A stretch of DNA of 64,000 bases from Streptomyces sp. NBC_00461 (GCF_036013935.1 NZ_CP107902.1:7473001-7537000); one strand, 5' to 3'. Numbered from the stretch's first letter, positions 1 through 8,127 are shown. Numbers and translations: made by a program. The notes: generated from the letters alone by a model not told the origin.

Positions 1-226
1 GACCGGCCAGCCGGACCTTCGTGACGAAGTCACGGTCGAGGGCGGACAGCGGCCCGTACCGCGTCGACACGGTCTGCGCGTTCAGCGTGCTGACGCCGGT
101 TCCGGACCGGTCGGCGTACGACCAGATCGGGAAGACGAGTGCCATCAGGGTGGCCATCAGGCCGATGACGATGATCCCGGTGCCGCTGAATATCCCTCGG
201 CCCTTGACGGGTGGTCGCGGTCGCAT
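1..226 (-). CDS. DUF4142-like exported protein, 3' part off the left edge
   Basis: Only the first 75 codons are in the window; the reading frame is still open at base 1. It starts at ATG 224-226 behind a strong GGAGG four bases upstream. The product begins with a basic N-terminus (MRPRPPVKGRG), then one hydrophobic helix ending in [11 protein letters not shown], then a segment closely resembling the start of the complete DUF4142 protein at 1865-2656 (RYGPLSALDRDFVTKVRLAG against [20 protein letters not shown]). DUF4142 proteins are small exported or membrane-anchored helical-bundle proteins of unknown function. The leader and the GGAGGCACC start context are shared with the second copy, so the two are paralogues flanking the DUF692 gene. 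Assignment rests on this resemblance, as the domain itself is truncated. Confidence 0.75.
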   Translation of the reverse strand, partial: MRPRPPVKGRGIFSGTGIIVIGLMATLMALVFPIWSYADRSGTGVSTLNAQTVSTRYGPLSALDRDFVTKVRLAG

Positions 227-296
227 GGTGCCTCCTGTACGGCACCGCATATTACTCAGGAGTTCGGGGTGAACAGGGCCTCGCGGTCTGTTGGCC

Positions 297-345
297 GCGG
301 CACACTCAGCGCTGCGGCACACTCAGCGCCGCGGCACACTCAGCG
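297..345. repeat. Three direct copies of a 15-mer, period 17 bp, over a stop codon
   Basis: The 15-mer GCGGCACACTCAGCG occurs perfectly at 297-311, 314-328 and 331-345, a 17-bp period. The last copy contains the TGA stop of the DUF692 gene (340-342), and on that strand each copy carries a TGA. It lies between the DUF692 stop and the start of the truncated DUF4142 gene. No hairpin explains it; replication slippage is the simplest origin. Confidence 0.9.
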
Positions 346-1722
346 GTGCAGCAGCACCCGCCGGGCCGCCCTGGCCATCATCCGCACCCCCGGCCGCCGC
401 GACCGTGGCACGGGCCCCGACCGCTCCAGCCACCACTCCCCGAGCTCCCGCCGTGCCCGCTCCCGCCCGATGGGCCCGGTGAGCAGCAGATGCCCGGCGA
501 AGTCCAGGGCGTCCCTGCGATATCCGCCGGTCATCGGATGGCCGTGGGCGTAGGCGAGGAAGGCGGGCCGGTAGGCGTCGCCGAGGATCTCCGGCAGCTC
601 GGGCGCGACCTTGGCCACGACGTCCGCCCGCTTCCCGGCGAGCGCCCGCGCCTGCACGCCCAGCCGCGCCCGGTCGAACCCCTCCGGAACGGGCGTCCCG
701 GCGACGAGCGCGGACAACAGGGCGGCCTGAGCGAGCCCGAGCCGCTGACGGGCGGCGTCGACGTCGGCATCGATGGGAGGGGCGGGAGAGGCAGGGGCAG
801 GCGACGTCGAAGGAGGGGCGGACAGGGCGGACGAGGCACCCGTCACCACGACCGCCGCCGCCTCGGCCGCTGCGGCTGCCGCCTCCTCCCGCATCACCCG
901 TCCCTTCCGGACGGCCCCCCGAACCGCCTCCAGCTCCCCCTCCAGGACACCCGGTCCGGGAAAGTTCTCGTCCCGTTCCAGCAGCACGCCCGGCGGTGAG
1001 ACCCGGGAGGCGAGGTCGGTCAGGATGTCGAGGACCGGCTCCGGCACCGGGTGGGCGTGGCTGTCGTGCCAGACGCCGTCGCGTTCGAAGCCGCCCGCGA
1101 CATGGACGTACGCGATGGCCTCCAGGGGCAGCTCGGCGAGCGCCTTGGCCGGGTCCTCGGCGCGGTTGACGTGGTTGGTGTGCAGGTTGGCCACGTCGAT
1201 CAGGAGCCGTACGCCGGTGCGGTCGGCGAGGTCGTAGAGGAACTGCCCCTCGGTCATCTCCTCGCCCGGCCAGGCGATCAGCGCGGCGATGTTCTCGACG
1301 GCGAGCGGCACCGGCAGCGCGTCCTGGGCGATCCGCACGTTCTCGCACAGCACGTCGAGGGCGTCCCGGGTACGCGGCACCGGCAGCAGGTGTCCGGCCT
1401 CCAGCAGCGGGGACGCCGTCAGCGGCCCACCCGCCCGTACGAACGCGATGTGCTCGGTGACCAGCGGCGCGCCCAGCGCCTCGGCCCGCTCGGCGAGTGC
1501 CGTGAGCCGGCTCTCCTCGGGCCGGTCGGCGCCGCCGAGACCCAGCGAGACGCCGTGCGGGATCACGGTCACCCCGCGGGCGCGCAGCCGCCGCAGCGAC
1601 TCGGGGAGGTGCCCGGGGCACACGTTCTCGGCCACGGCCTCGACCCAGTCGATGCCCGGCATGCGCTCCACGGCGTCGGCGATCTCCGGCCGCCACCCGA
1701 TGCCCGTCCCCAGTCGCTGCAT
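340..1722 (-). CDS. DUF692 / MNIO-family enzyme with fused C-terminal partner-like domain
   Basis: This is a 460-aa protein. I chose ATG 1722 ([10 protein letters not shown]) because a GAGGAGG lies eight bases upstream; an in-frame start at 1773 has no such site. Residues 1-280 form the DUF692 TIM barrel of the multinuclear non-heme iron oxidative (MNIO) family, members of which modify Cys or C-terminal residues of ribosomal peptides. Candidate metal ligands are H56, E90/H91, E143, D177, H181/H184, H207, D220/H222/H224 and E249/E252. An Ala/Pro-rich linker (280-320) leads to a helical domain (325-460) with the pattern [22 protein letters not shown]. That pattern resembles the DUF2063/HvfC-like partner proteins normally encoded separately. 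No Cys-rich precursor peptide is visible nearby. Core family is confident; the C-terminal assignment is by pattern only. Confidence 0.88.
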   Translation of the reverse strand: MQRLGTGIGWRPEIADAVERMPGIDWVEAVAENVCPGHLPESLRRLRARGVTVIPHGVSLGLGGADRPEESRLTALAERAEALGAPLVTEHIAFVRAGGPLTASPLLEAGHLLPVPRTRDALDVLCENVRIAQDALPVPLAVENIAALIAWPGEEMTEGQFLYDLADRTGVRLLIDVANLHTNHVNRAEDPAKALAELPLEAIAYVHVAGGFERDGVWHDSHAHPVPEPVLDILTDLASRVSPPGVLLERDENFPGPGVLEGELEAVRGAVRKGRVMREEAAAAAAEAAAVVVTGASSALSAPPSTSPAPASPAPPIDADVDAARQRLGLAQAALLSALVAGTPVPEGFDRARLGVQARALAGKRADVVAKVAPELPEILGDAYRPAFLAYAHGHPMTGGYRRDALDFAGHLLLTGPIGRERARRELGEWWLERSGPVPRSRRPGVRMMARAARRVLLHR

Positions 1723-1768
1723 GGTCCGTCCCCCTCCTCGGCTCCGTCCGGCTCCGTCCGGCTCCCGT

Positions 1769-1790
1769 GTCACGTCTCCTCGGACGTGAC
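1769..1790. terminator. Perfect 8-bp hairpin between DUF4142 and DUF692 genes
   Basis: GTCACGTC (1769-1776) and GACGTGAC (1783-1790) are perfect arms around a 6-nt loop. The hairpin lies 74 bp beyond the stop of the DUF4142 gene and 47 bp before the DUF692 start. No T-run follows. It could be a terminator for the upstream gene or an operator for the downstream one; the sequence does not decide. Confidence 0.4.
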
Positions 1791-1864
1791 GGGGGTATGG
1801 CCCCGCCGCCGGGAACCGAACCCCGCCCGGCTCACGTTCAGAGCAACATTTGAGGTTGGCCCGC

Positions 1865-2656
1865 TCACTCCGTCACGCCCGCCGGGTCCGCGGGATCCGG
1901 CCGGTTCGTGTTGACCGTGCCCGGTGCCCCCGGCGACGGCCGCGAGGTCGTACCGATGTCGCCGGAGGCCTCGGCGGCCGGTGCCGAGGGTGCCACCTGG
2001 CCGGGGACCGGCGCCGGCGGCCCGGTCGGGCCGGCGGTGGTGCCGGACACCGAGTCGTTGGCGATGGCGTCGAAGTCGACCCGGCCGGTCTTCTCCAGCA
2101 CCGTGATGTGGTCGAGGACGGTCTGGTTGGTGTCCGAGGCCAGCTGCCGCACCAGTGTGTTCCGGGTGGAGTTCCGTACGGTGCCGATGGCCGGGAAGAT
2201 CTTGCCGTGCGCGGCGCGCAGCAGGTTCACGAACTTGTACTCGTACTCCGCGCCGGTCGCCGCGCTCATCTCCCCCAGCCAGCCCTGCTGTTGCTCGTTC
2301 GGCTGGTTCGGCAGCGCGACCCCGAGCTGGGCCGCGACGATGCGGACCCGCTTGTCGAGGTCGGTGTGACCGACGATGAGATGGTCGCCCGCCTCCTTGA
2401 TCGCCCGGCTGGGGGCGCGCTCGACGGCCTGTTGCCCGGCGGGCAGCTCCCACAGACCGGCCAGCCGTACGCGCACGATGAGATCGCGGTCGGCGGCGGT
2501 CAGCGGGCCCCACTGGGTGTTCACGGTCCCCGCCGCCACGTTCGCCTGGCCGGTGCCCGAACGGTCGGCGTACGACCACATGGGGAAGGCGATGACGCCG
2601 AGGGTGGCGACGAGGGCCGCGATGAGCAGGGCCGTACCGTTGATCCGCACGCTCAA
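1865..2656 (-). CDS. DUF4142 exported protein
   Basis: This is a 263-aa protein. I propose TTG 2654-2656 as start: GGAGG lies five bases upstream (GGAGGCACCC-TTG), almost the context of the paralogue at 226. GTG at 2650 is the alternative. A single hydrophobic segment ([16 protein letters not shown]) followed by [10 protein letters not shown] suggests a signal peptide or anchor. The DUF4142 region follows (about residues 35-190): LVRVRLAG-type helix, [12 protein letters not shown], and a conserved [20 protein letters not shown] stretch. The tail after about residue 200 is Pro/Ala/Ser/Gly-rich and likely disordered outside the membrane. DUF4142 has a predicted helical-bundle fold but no established reaction. 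It precedes the DUF692 gene on the same strand, and a paralogue lies on the other side of that gene. Confidence 0.85.
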   Translation of the reverse strand: MSVRINGTALLIAALVATLGVIAFPMWSYADRSGTGQANVAAGTVNTQWGPLTAADRDLIVRVRLAGLWELPAGQQAVERAPSRAIKEAGDHLIVGHTDLDKRVRIVAAQLGVALPNQPNEQQQGWLGEMSAATGAEYEYKFVNLLRAAHGKIFPAIGTVRNSTRNTLVRQLASDTNQTVLDHITVLEKTGRVDFDAIANDSVSGTTAGPTGPPAPVPGQVAPSAPAAEASGDIGTTSRPSPGAPGTVNTNRPDPADPAGVTE

Positions 2657-2744
2657 GGGTGCCTCCCGGGATGAAACCGACTGGTCAACGGCGCATGCTG
2701 CTCGGCCGGCGCCGGTGCCAGGAGGTACGCGCGGAGGACACGCG

Positions 2745-2759
2745 TTGTTCAAACAACAG
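2745..2759. promoter_or_regulatory. Operator-like palindrome resembling the 25-42 kb locus motif
   Basis: TTGTTCAAACAACAG matches the palindrome TGGTTCAAACAACCA at 40671-40685 in 12 of 15 positions and contains the symmetric core GTTGTT-CA-AACAAC (2744-2757). It lies about 90 bp upstream of the DUF4142 start, outside the glycan locus, so it may be a distant regulon member or a chance match. Confidence 0.3.
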
Positions 2760-2796
2760 GTAAAGAACCAAATTGGCTGGCAAAGCCGCACGTCGC

Positions 2797-3408
2797 TCAG
2801 AGGGCCGTCCCGGACCACTGTTCCGGCGCCCGCCCCAGCAACCGCAGCGCCTCCTCCAGCACCCCGGCCCCCGTCGGGACCTCCAGTGCGGGCGCGAACG
2901 CGAACCCCGGCCCCCGCCGCGCCGGATCGGTCGGAACGAGCCGGGCGACGGCGAGCGCCGCGCCGAGCACGTCGTCCGCCAGCTTCACCTCCACCCCGAG
3001 CGCGGCGGCGACATCCCAGGCGTGCACCACGTAGTCGACGAAGTGGAAGCTGATCGCCGTCCGCCCGGGAAACCCACCGCCCAGCTCCGGCAGCACGAAC
3101 TCCCGCTCCTGCGCGCCGGGTTCACCGAAGGCGTCGAGGACGGCCGCCGCGGCCACCCGATGAACTTGCCCCGGCTCGCGCATGTCCTCCGGCTCCCGCC
3201 AGTGCGCCGCCTCCTGCCCCGCGCCCCGTGCGGCGGCCGCGAACCCGTGATGCTGGGCCGCCATGTGCGCCACGAGCCGCCGCAGGTCCCACCCCGCACA
3301 CGGGGTGTCCCGCTCCCAGTCCTCGTCCCGCGCCAGATCCACCACGCGCACCGCCTCGCGCACGGCGATCCGGTCCCACTCGACGATGTCCGCTCCGGTG
3401 ACAGTCAT
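2797..3408 (-). CDS. TIGR03086-type metal-binding protein (mycothiol-dependent isomerase/DinB fold)
   Basis: This is a 203-aa protein. CAGWDLRRLVAHM near residue 40 and HFVDYVVHAWDVA near residue 125 are the conserved segments of the TIGR03086/maleylpyruvate-isomerase N-terminal fold. Their His and Asp residues bind a divalent metal in characterised members. Family members use or are proposed to use mycothiol as a thiol cofactor, but most, including this one, have no known substrate. A cytosolic location is expected, as there is no signal or membrane segment. It starts at ATG 3408, with only a weak ribosome site. It lies 107 bp downstream of a TetR gene on the same strand, which could control it. 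Confidence 0.85.
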   Translation of the reverse strand: MTVTGADIVEWDRIAVREAVRVVDLARDEDWERDTPCAGWDLRRLVAHMAAQHHGFAAAARGAGQEAAHWREPEDMREPGQVHRVAAAAVLDAFGEPGAQEREFVLPELGGGFPGRTAISFHFVDYVVHAWDVAAALGVEVKLADDVLGAALAVARLVPTDPARRGPGFAFAPALEVPTGAGVLEEALRLLGRAPEQWSGTAL

Positions 3409-3515
3409 GCGCCGAGCCTAAAACTATGCGAACGGTCGTGCTACTTCTTAACGGTGTCCGGCGCGCAGGGGCTCAACGGGTAGGCGTGTCATGGGAGTTG
3501 GGGGAGTTGGGGAGG

Positions 3516-4163
3516 TCAGGGAAGTCGGGGAACTTGAGGAACCCGCTCGGGATCGACCGCGGCCGACCGCAGTCGCGCCGTCACTCCCACCCGGGCCCGG
3601 AGGTAGGCGCTCTCCTCGTCGTGCAGGACGGAGACCACGTTGGCCGTCTCCATCAACGCCACGAGTTCGAAGGCAAGTTGAGGAACATCCGTGTCGGCGC
3701 GCAGCTCTCCGGCATCGCACGCCCCGGCGATCGTGCGTTCCACCAGGGCCGTCCAGTCGCGCTGGGCGCGCACCACGGCGTCGTGCACCGACCCCGAGCG
3801 GGCGTCGAACTCGGCGATCACCTCGTAGAAGAAGCAGCCGCCCGGGAAGACCCGCCCCCGCGAGTACTCCAGCCACAGCTCACACAGCCGCCACACGCGG
3901 CCGACCCCGGCGGCTTCCTTCTCGGCGGGACGGATCACCCGCTCGGTGAAGATGCGGCCCGCCTCGCGCACGGTGGCGAGCTGCAGCTCCTCCTTCGAGC
4001 CGAAGAGCGCGAACACCCCGCTCTTGCTGAGCCGCAACTCCGTCGCCAGCCGCCCGACGGACAGCGCCTCCAGCCCCTCGACGGAGGCGATGTCGACGGT
4101 CCGGTTCAGTACCAACCGGCGGGTGCGGTTGCCCCGTTCGACCCTGCCGTCGAGGCGGGTCAC
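3516..4163 (-). CDS. TetR/AcrR-family transcriptional regulator
   Basis: This 215-aa protein has an N-terminal DNA-binding domain at about residues 15-60 (LEALSVGRLATELRLSKSGV then FALFGSKEELQLATV), the usual TetR pattern with recognition helix KSGVFALF. The C-terminal ligand pocket includes a GGCFFYEVIAEFDAR motif common in actinobacterial TetR proteins. It probably represses a neighbour upon ligand absence. Candidates are the TIGR03086 gene downstream on the same strand or the divergent small secreted gene at 4328. The 164-bp divergent gap to 4328 could hold its operator; I see no convincing palindrome. Confidence 0.9.
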   Translation of the reverse strand: MTRLDGRVERGNRTRRLVLNRTVDIASVEGLEALSVGRLATELRLSKSGVFALFGSKEELQLATVREAGRIFTERVIRPAEKEAAGVGRVWRLCELWLEYSRGRVFPGGCFFYEVIAEFDARSGSVHDAVVRAQRDWTALVERTIAGACDAGELRADTDVPQLAFELVALMETANVVSVLHDEESAYLRARVGVTARLRSAAVDPERVPQVPRLP

Positions 4164-4327
4164 CGCAGCGCCGCGTGGTCGGCGGGGACGGTGCTGGAAC
4201 CGGGGGTGATCTCGGCCGAGGGATTGTTCGGGTCGGTGGGCTCCGGCAAGCGCGTTGCCAGGAATCCGGAGGAAACGGTACCTATCCTGTCTGAGCCTTC
4301 CATTCCCCTGCTTTCAGGAGATTTGCC

Positions 4328-4597
4328 ATGCGTGTCAAGCCTGTCGCTCGGGTGGCGATCGCTGCCGTCGTCGCCGGCACCGCCATCGTCACCGCTGTCG
4401 GCCCGGCCGTCGCAGCCGCTTCCCGACCGTCGGCGCCGTCGGTGCCGTCGGTCATCCGAGAGAGCACCCCGGGCCCGGGCGGCGCCGGTGCTGCGGGCGG
4501 TGGGACGGGCGGCGGCCTGCTGGAATTCGGCGGCGCCACCATCGACTTCGTCGGCCGCCTGATCGGTACGGGCGGCAGCGGCGGCGGCAGCGTCTGA
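4328..4597 (+). CDS. Small secreted Gly-rich hypothetical protein
   Basis: This 89-aa protein starts at ATG 4328 with AGGAG eight bases upstream. Residues 1-30 are a clear signal peptide (MRVKPVARVAIAAVVAGTAI, then VGPAVAAA). The mature part is short, with Ser/Pro then Gly-rich segments around a hydrophobic stretch (LLEFGGATIDFVGRLIG). There are no cysteines, so it does not look like a substrate for the DUF692 enzyme. I do not recognise a family. It is divergent from the TetR gene, and the 115 bp after it contain no further gene. Confidence 0.7.
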   Translation: MRVKPVARVAIAAVVAGTAIVTAVGPAVAAASRPSAPSVPSVIRESTPGPGGAGAAGGGTGGGLLEFGGATIDFVGRLIGTGGSGGGSV

Positions 4598-4712
4598 GCG
4601 GGATCCGTCCGAGCGAGCAGCGTCCGAGCGGGCTCCGTCGCAGAGGCCGCCGCTCGTGCCGTCGCCCGGCGCAGGTCTGTCGGATGCCCCACAGGTCTTC
4701 ACGGTGGCCGCC

Positions 4713-5567
4713 CTAACCCTGTTCATCCGCAGCGGTATGGGCGAGGACGGCGTGGACGATCGTCTCCCAGTCGGCTCGGTCGACGCCGTGGCCTGCTCCT
4801 TCCAGGGGCAACAGCCTCGCGGTGGGGATTTCTTCGGTGAGCGCCTCGCCGTGCCCGAACGGGAACATGGGATCCGCGGTTCCATGGATCACCAGGGTGG
4901 GCACGGCGATCGACGACAGCGGCTGTCGCGATCGCTCGCCGTCCGGGAGGGAGTCGTGGTTCTGTACGGCGGCGAAGTCGTGCGCACGCTCGACGTCACG
5001 ACGGACAAGATCGCGGACGGCCGTCTCGTCGAAGGGGCGCCGCTCTCCCGCGAGCACCCGCGAGTAGGCGACCAGGTAATCGATCACCGAGGCGGTCTGC
5101 GACCAGTCGACCTGTGCGGATGTCACGAACCGCATGAACTCCCCGGTCGGTCCCGGCAGTTCACGGTCGCCGGGCACGGCGGGGGAGGTGCTGACCAGCA
5201 CCAGGGAGAGGACCCGCTCGGCATGGTCGAGGGCGACCAGCTGCGCGAGCCCCCCTCCGGCCGACACACCCACCAGATGTGCGGCCGCAATCCCGTAGGC
5301 GTCGAGCACGGCGACCGCGTCGCCGACCAGATCCGCGCCGGTGTATCCGGGGCGGCCCGGCTCGTAGGTGGTGGATCGACCGGTGTCGCGGTGGTCGTAA
5401 CGGACCACGAACCGTCCGCCCTCGGCGAGCTTTTGGCAGAAGCCCTCCTCCCACCAGAGCATCGAAGCTCCCGTGCCCATGACGAGCAGGATCGGCGGGT
5501 CCGACCCGTCGCCGAACGACTCGGTGCACAGGGTGACGCCAGCAGTGCGGATCATGCGCTCGGTCAT
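4713..5567 (-). CDS. Alpha/beta hydrolase, RdmC/aclacinomycin methylesterase-like
   Basis: This 284-aa protein reads from ATG 5567 (MTERMIRTAGVTLC); the frame is open further upstream but that part lacks family similarity. The oxyanion region LLVMGTGASMLWWEEGF and RYDHRDTGRST are typical of RdmC-like esterases. The nucleophile elbow is GVSAGGG, with the acid in HGTADPMFP and the base in GAGHGVD, giving a complete Ser-Asp-His triad. RdmC removes a methyl ester from aclacinomycin, but most homologues are general carboxyl-ester hydrolases with unknown substrates. It is cytosolic and lies six bases downstream of the PTH2 gene stop, so it is probably cotranscribed with it. Confidence 0.88.
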   Translation of the reverse strand: MTERMIRTAGVTLCTESFGDGSDPPILLVMGTGASMLWWEEGFCQKLAEGGRFVVRYDHRDTGRSTTYEPGRPGYTGADLVGDAVAVLDAYGIAAAHLVGVSAGGGLAQLVALDHAERVLSLVLVSTSPAVPGDRELPGPTGEFMRFVTSAQVDWSQTASVIDYLVAYSRVLAGERRPFDETAVRDLVRRDVERAHDFAAVQNHDSLPDGERSRQPLSSIAVPTLVIHGTADPMFPFGHGEALTEEIPTARLLPLEGAGHGVDRADWETIVHAVLAHTAADEQG

Positions 5568-5572
5568 CGTGA

Positions 5573-6313
5573 TCACGTCCGTGACGGTCGGGGCAGCGAA
5601 CCGACACGGTGGTGTCCCTCGACGGCGACGGTCAGCCCGGGCGCGATCTCCGTGAAGCCCGCGTCGCGCACCAACGGCAGCTCGCTCGACGTCAGTTCGT
5701 TCCAGCGTCCCGGGTCCGCGCTCCGTACGGCGAGGGCGAAGTCCGCGTCGCGCCAGGCGTGACGCTCCTCCTCCGACAGTTCCCACCAGGCCAGTTGGGC
5801 ACCGTGCCCCACCTGGGCCATCGCCTTGCCGGCGGACATGCCGAGGCCGGGGTTGAGCCACAGGACGGGCGCCGCGGGGTCCGCCTGCGGCGGCGGCTCA
5901 GGGTCGTCCAGGTCGGTGCCGGAGACCTGCAGTCTGGCCAGGTCCTTGGGCCAGCCGTCGAGCGGTACGGGCGGGAACACCCGTACCTCGGCCGACCTCC
6001 CGGTCACCGTGATCCCGGGCAGGGCCTCGGCCCGCCGCCACTCGGCGCCGCGGGCGCGCCGCACCACCTTCCGGATCCGGGCGTCCTGCCAGTCCCGCAT
6101 CGCTTGCGCCCACTCCCCGTCCCCGAGCGACCGCTCGTCGCTAAGGATCACCAGCACGGCCCGGGCGGCGGTCTCCAGCGCATCGGTGCGGGCGGGCGGC
6201 GCCGCCTTCTCGATGCGCACGACGAGAGGCAGCACGAACTGCGGCGCCTGGTCGCGTTCGCCGGGTTCGGAACGGAAGGGGCTGTCGCCGGAGGGCGTCA
6301 CATCATGGCTCAC
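5573..6313 (-). CDS. Peptidyl-tRNA hydrolase, PTH2 type
   Basis: This 246-aa protein is read from GTG 6313 (MSHDVTPSGDS). The C-terminal half contains the PTH2 signature LNPGLGMSAGKAMAQVGHGA with the invariant Lys-Ala-Gln-xx-His core, followed by a WRDADFALAVRSADPGRWNEL segment. The N-terminal ~110 residues (LVVRIEKAAPP..LVILSDERSLGD) are an extension found in actinobacterial members and absent from the ~120-aa archaeal/eukaryotic enzyme. The expected role is recycling peptidyl-tRNA released from stalled ribosomes. No clear ribosome site precedes the start. A 21-bp direct repeat lies directly upstream in the divergent promoter region shared with the ABC transporter at 6389. Confidence 0.85.
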   Translation of the reverse strand: MSHDVTPSGDSPFRSEPGERDQAPQFVLPLVVRIEKAAPPARTDALETAARAVLVILSDERSLGDGEWAQAMRDWQDARIRKVVRRARGAEWRRAEALPGITVTGRSAEVRVFPPVPLDGWPKDLARLQVSGTDLDDPEPPPQADPAAPVLWLNPGLGMSAGKAMAQVGHGAQLAWWELSEEERHAWRDADFALAVRSADPGRWNELTSSELPLVRDAGFTEIAPGLTVAVEGHHRVGSLPRPSRT

Positions 6314-6322
6314 ACCAGCCAA

Positions 6323-6364
6323 CTTTAAGGGGGCGCGGTCCGGCTTTAAGGGGGCGCGGTCCGG
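6323..6364. repeat. Perfect 21-bp tandem repeat in a divergent promoter region
   Basis: CTTTAAGGGGGCGCGGTCCGG occurs at 6323-6343 and again immediately at 6344-6364. A reversed CCCCCTTTGCG lies just after it (about 6366-6376). The repeat fills most of the 75-bp gap between the PTH2 start (6313, minus) and the ABC ATPase start (6389, plus). Two helical turns per unit would place a bound protein on the same face, so it may be an operator pair. Confidence 0.85.
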
Positions 6365-6388
6365 TGCCCCCTTTGCGAAGATGCCACC

Positions 6389-7261
6389 ATGCAACGTGAT
6401 CTTCGGCTGGACAACGTAGGCCGCCGCTACGGCATCCGCGGCCCCTGGGTCTTACGCGGGGTCCACCTCGCCGTGACGCCGGGCACGCTGACTCGTGTCG
6501 AAGGCCCGAACGGCACGGGCAAATCCACCCTGCTCCGTCTCCTCGCCGGAATCGACGCACCCACCGAGGGCCGCATCACCGGCCGCCCCCGCACGGCCTT
6601 CGTGCCCGAACGCTTCCCGTCGGCCCTCCCCTTCACTCCCCACGGCTACCTCACCCACCTCGGCACGATCCACGGTCTGTCCCGCCGCACGGCGACCCGC
6701 GCCGCGGCCGACTGGCTGGACCGCTTCGGCGCCGCCGCCTACGCCCGCACGCCCATGGCCCAGTTGTCCAAGGGCAGCAGCCAGAAGGTCGCCGTGGCGC
6801 AGGCCCTGCTCGCCGAGCCGGAGTTGCTCGTCCTCGACGAGGCCTGGACCGGCCTCGACTCGGGCGCCCGCGCCGAGCTGGAGCGGGCCGTCGCCGAGCG
6901 CACCGCCGCCGGCGGAGCCGTGGTGTTCGTGGACCACGACCCGCGCCGTCTGGCGGGGGCGCCCGACACGACGTACACCGTGCGCGACGGCGCCCTCAAG
7001 ACCCGTACCCGGGAGACCACCGCGCCGGCTGACGGCCCGCGGGTCGTGGTCGTCGTGCAGGGTCCACAGGGCGGGCAGCCGCCCACCGACGCGCTGGGCA
7101 CGCTCGTCTCCGCCGAGGAGACCGCGCCGGGTGTGTACCGCCTCACCGTCCCCGCCTCCCATTCGGACGTCGTGCTGCGCACCCTGCTGACGGCCCGTCC
7201 GCCGTGGCACGTGGTCAGCGTGCAGGCCCTCGACCAGCTCGACAAGGACAGCCACCGATGA
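6389..7261 (+). CDS. ABC transporter ATP-binding protein
   Basis: This 290-aa protein has all nucleotide-binding motifs. Walker A is GPNGTGKST (39-47), the signature LSKGSSQKV near 130, Walker B LLVLDEAWTGLD near 148, and the H-loop VFVDHD near 180. The last ~90 residues form a C-terminal extension. It belongs to the small two-component exporters that pair with one membrane subunit, here the next gene, whose ATG overlaps its stop (ATGA at 7258-7261). Substrate is unknown; the pairing suggests a homo- or heterodimeric exporter. The divergent neighbour is the PTH2 gene. Confidence 0.93.
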   Translation: MQRDLRLDNVGRRYGIRGPWVLRGVHLAVTPGTLTRVEGPNGTGKSTLLRLLAGIDAPTEGRITGRPRTAFVPERFPSALPFTPHGYLTHLGTIHGLSRRTATRAAADWLDRFGAAAYARTPMAQLSKGSSQKVAVAQALLAEPELLVLDEAWTGLDSGARAELERAVAERTAAGGAVVFVDHDPRRLAGAPDTTYTVRDGALKTRTRETTAPADGPRVVVVVQGPQGGQPPTDALGTLVSAEETAPGVYRLTVPASHSDVVLRTLLTARPPWHVVSVQALDQLDKDSHR

Positions 7262-7929
7262 ACGCCCTCCTGCGCTACCAGGCCGACCTTCTCCTGCGCT
7301 CACAGCGCTGGCTGCCGCCGATCATCCTGTACGCGGTCTTCCTCGGCGTCGGTGTGCAGAGCGGGCAGCCCGTGCTCGACTCCCTCGGCTACACGGCCGC
7401 GGCCCTGCTGCCCGTCGCGGCCTGGCTGGTGCGGATCTGCGTCACGGTCGAACCGCCCGCGGCACGCGCGTGTACGGCCGCGGCCGTCGGGCCGGGGCGG
7501 GCGCATCTGGCCCGGCTGCTGGTGGCGCTGCTCGCCGCGGCCGCACTCGGTACGGCGGCGACCGTCGTGGTGACACTGATCAGCGACCCGGTGACCAGCG
7601 ACCACCAGACCCGCGTCCCCCTGCTTCCGTCCGCCGTGGCCGGGCTGCTCGCCACGCTGGCCTGCGCGCTGCTCGGTACGGCCGTCGGCGCGCTCACCAA
7701 CTGGCCGGTGCTGCGCTCACCCGGGCGTGCGGTCCCGGCGATGCTGCTCGCGGCGTTGCTGTCGGTGGTGGCGACGGGCTCCCCGGCGCAGGCGGCGGTC
7801 AGCGGTCTGGTCACCGGCTCGCAGTCGGGCACCGTCCCCGCGCCCCTGCTCCCGCTGGTCGCGGCCGCCGTCCTCGCCGCGGCGGCGACCGCCGTGGCCT
7901 GCGCACTCACCTCCCGCCGCTCACCCTGA
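7258..7929 (+). CDS. ABC transporter membrane subunit
   Basis: This 223-aa protein starts at ATG 7258, overlapping the ATPase stop by four bases, which implies translational coupling. Six hydrophobic stretches are visible (for example PIILYAVFLGVGV, AALLPVAAWLVRICV, LLVALLAAAALGTAATVVV, LLPSAVAGLLATLACALLG, AMLLAALLSVVATG, LLPLVAAAVLAAAATAVACAL). It has the organisation of small ABC-2-like membrane partners, although the sequence is not diagnostic on its own. Substrate is unknown. The last nine bases overlap the stop end of the convergent zinc-ribbon gene. Confidence 0.85.
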   Translation: MNALLRYQADLLLRSQRWLPPIILYAVFLGVGVQSGQPVLDSLGYTAAALLPVAAWLVRICVTVEPPAARACTAAAVGPGRAHLARLLVALLAAAALGTAATVVVTLISDPVTSDHQTRVPLLPSAVAGLLATLACALLGTAVGALTNWPVLRSPGRAVPAMLLAALLSVVATGSPAQAAVSGLVTGSQSGTVPAPLLPLVAAAVLAAAATAVACALTSRRSP

Positions 7930-8109
7930 ACAGGCGGTGCGCTGTGCCTCCTGCCATTCGCAGACCGGGCAGAGCGTGATCCCCTTGTACGCCTCCGGAT
8001 ACTCGGTCGGCTTCCGGCACAGCACGCACTCGGCGTAAGGCGGCCCATCGGCCTTGGGTGGCCTGGTGGCGTCGATCAGGCAGTACGCGTCGTCGCTGTC
8101 GTCGCTCAT
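7921..8109 (-). CDS. Small zinc-ribbon-like hypothetical protein
   Basis: This 62-aa protein contains CVLCRKPTEYPEAYKGITLC followed by PVCEW, that is two CxxC knuckles (residues ~28-31 and ~47-50) spaced 15 residues apart, as in a minimal zinc ribbon. The N-terminus is acidic (MSDDSDDAYC). It starts at ATG 8109. GGAGGC abuts the start codon with almost no spacer, which is unusual. No function is known to me; such proteins may be zinc-stabilised adaptors. It converges on the ABC membrane subunit with a 9-bp overlap. Confidence 0.75.
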   Translation of the reverse strand: MSDDSDDAYCLIDATRPPKADGPPYAECVLCRKPTEYPEAYKGITLCPVCEWQEAQRTACSG

Positions 8110-8127
8110 GCCTCCAGCCTAGGCCGG

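Noticed and set aside
4328..4597. Precursor peptide for the DUF692 enzyme
   Set aside because: It has a Sec signal peptide and no Cys, and lies apart from the enzyme with intervening genes on the other strand.
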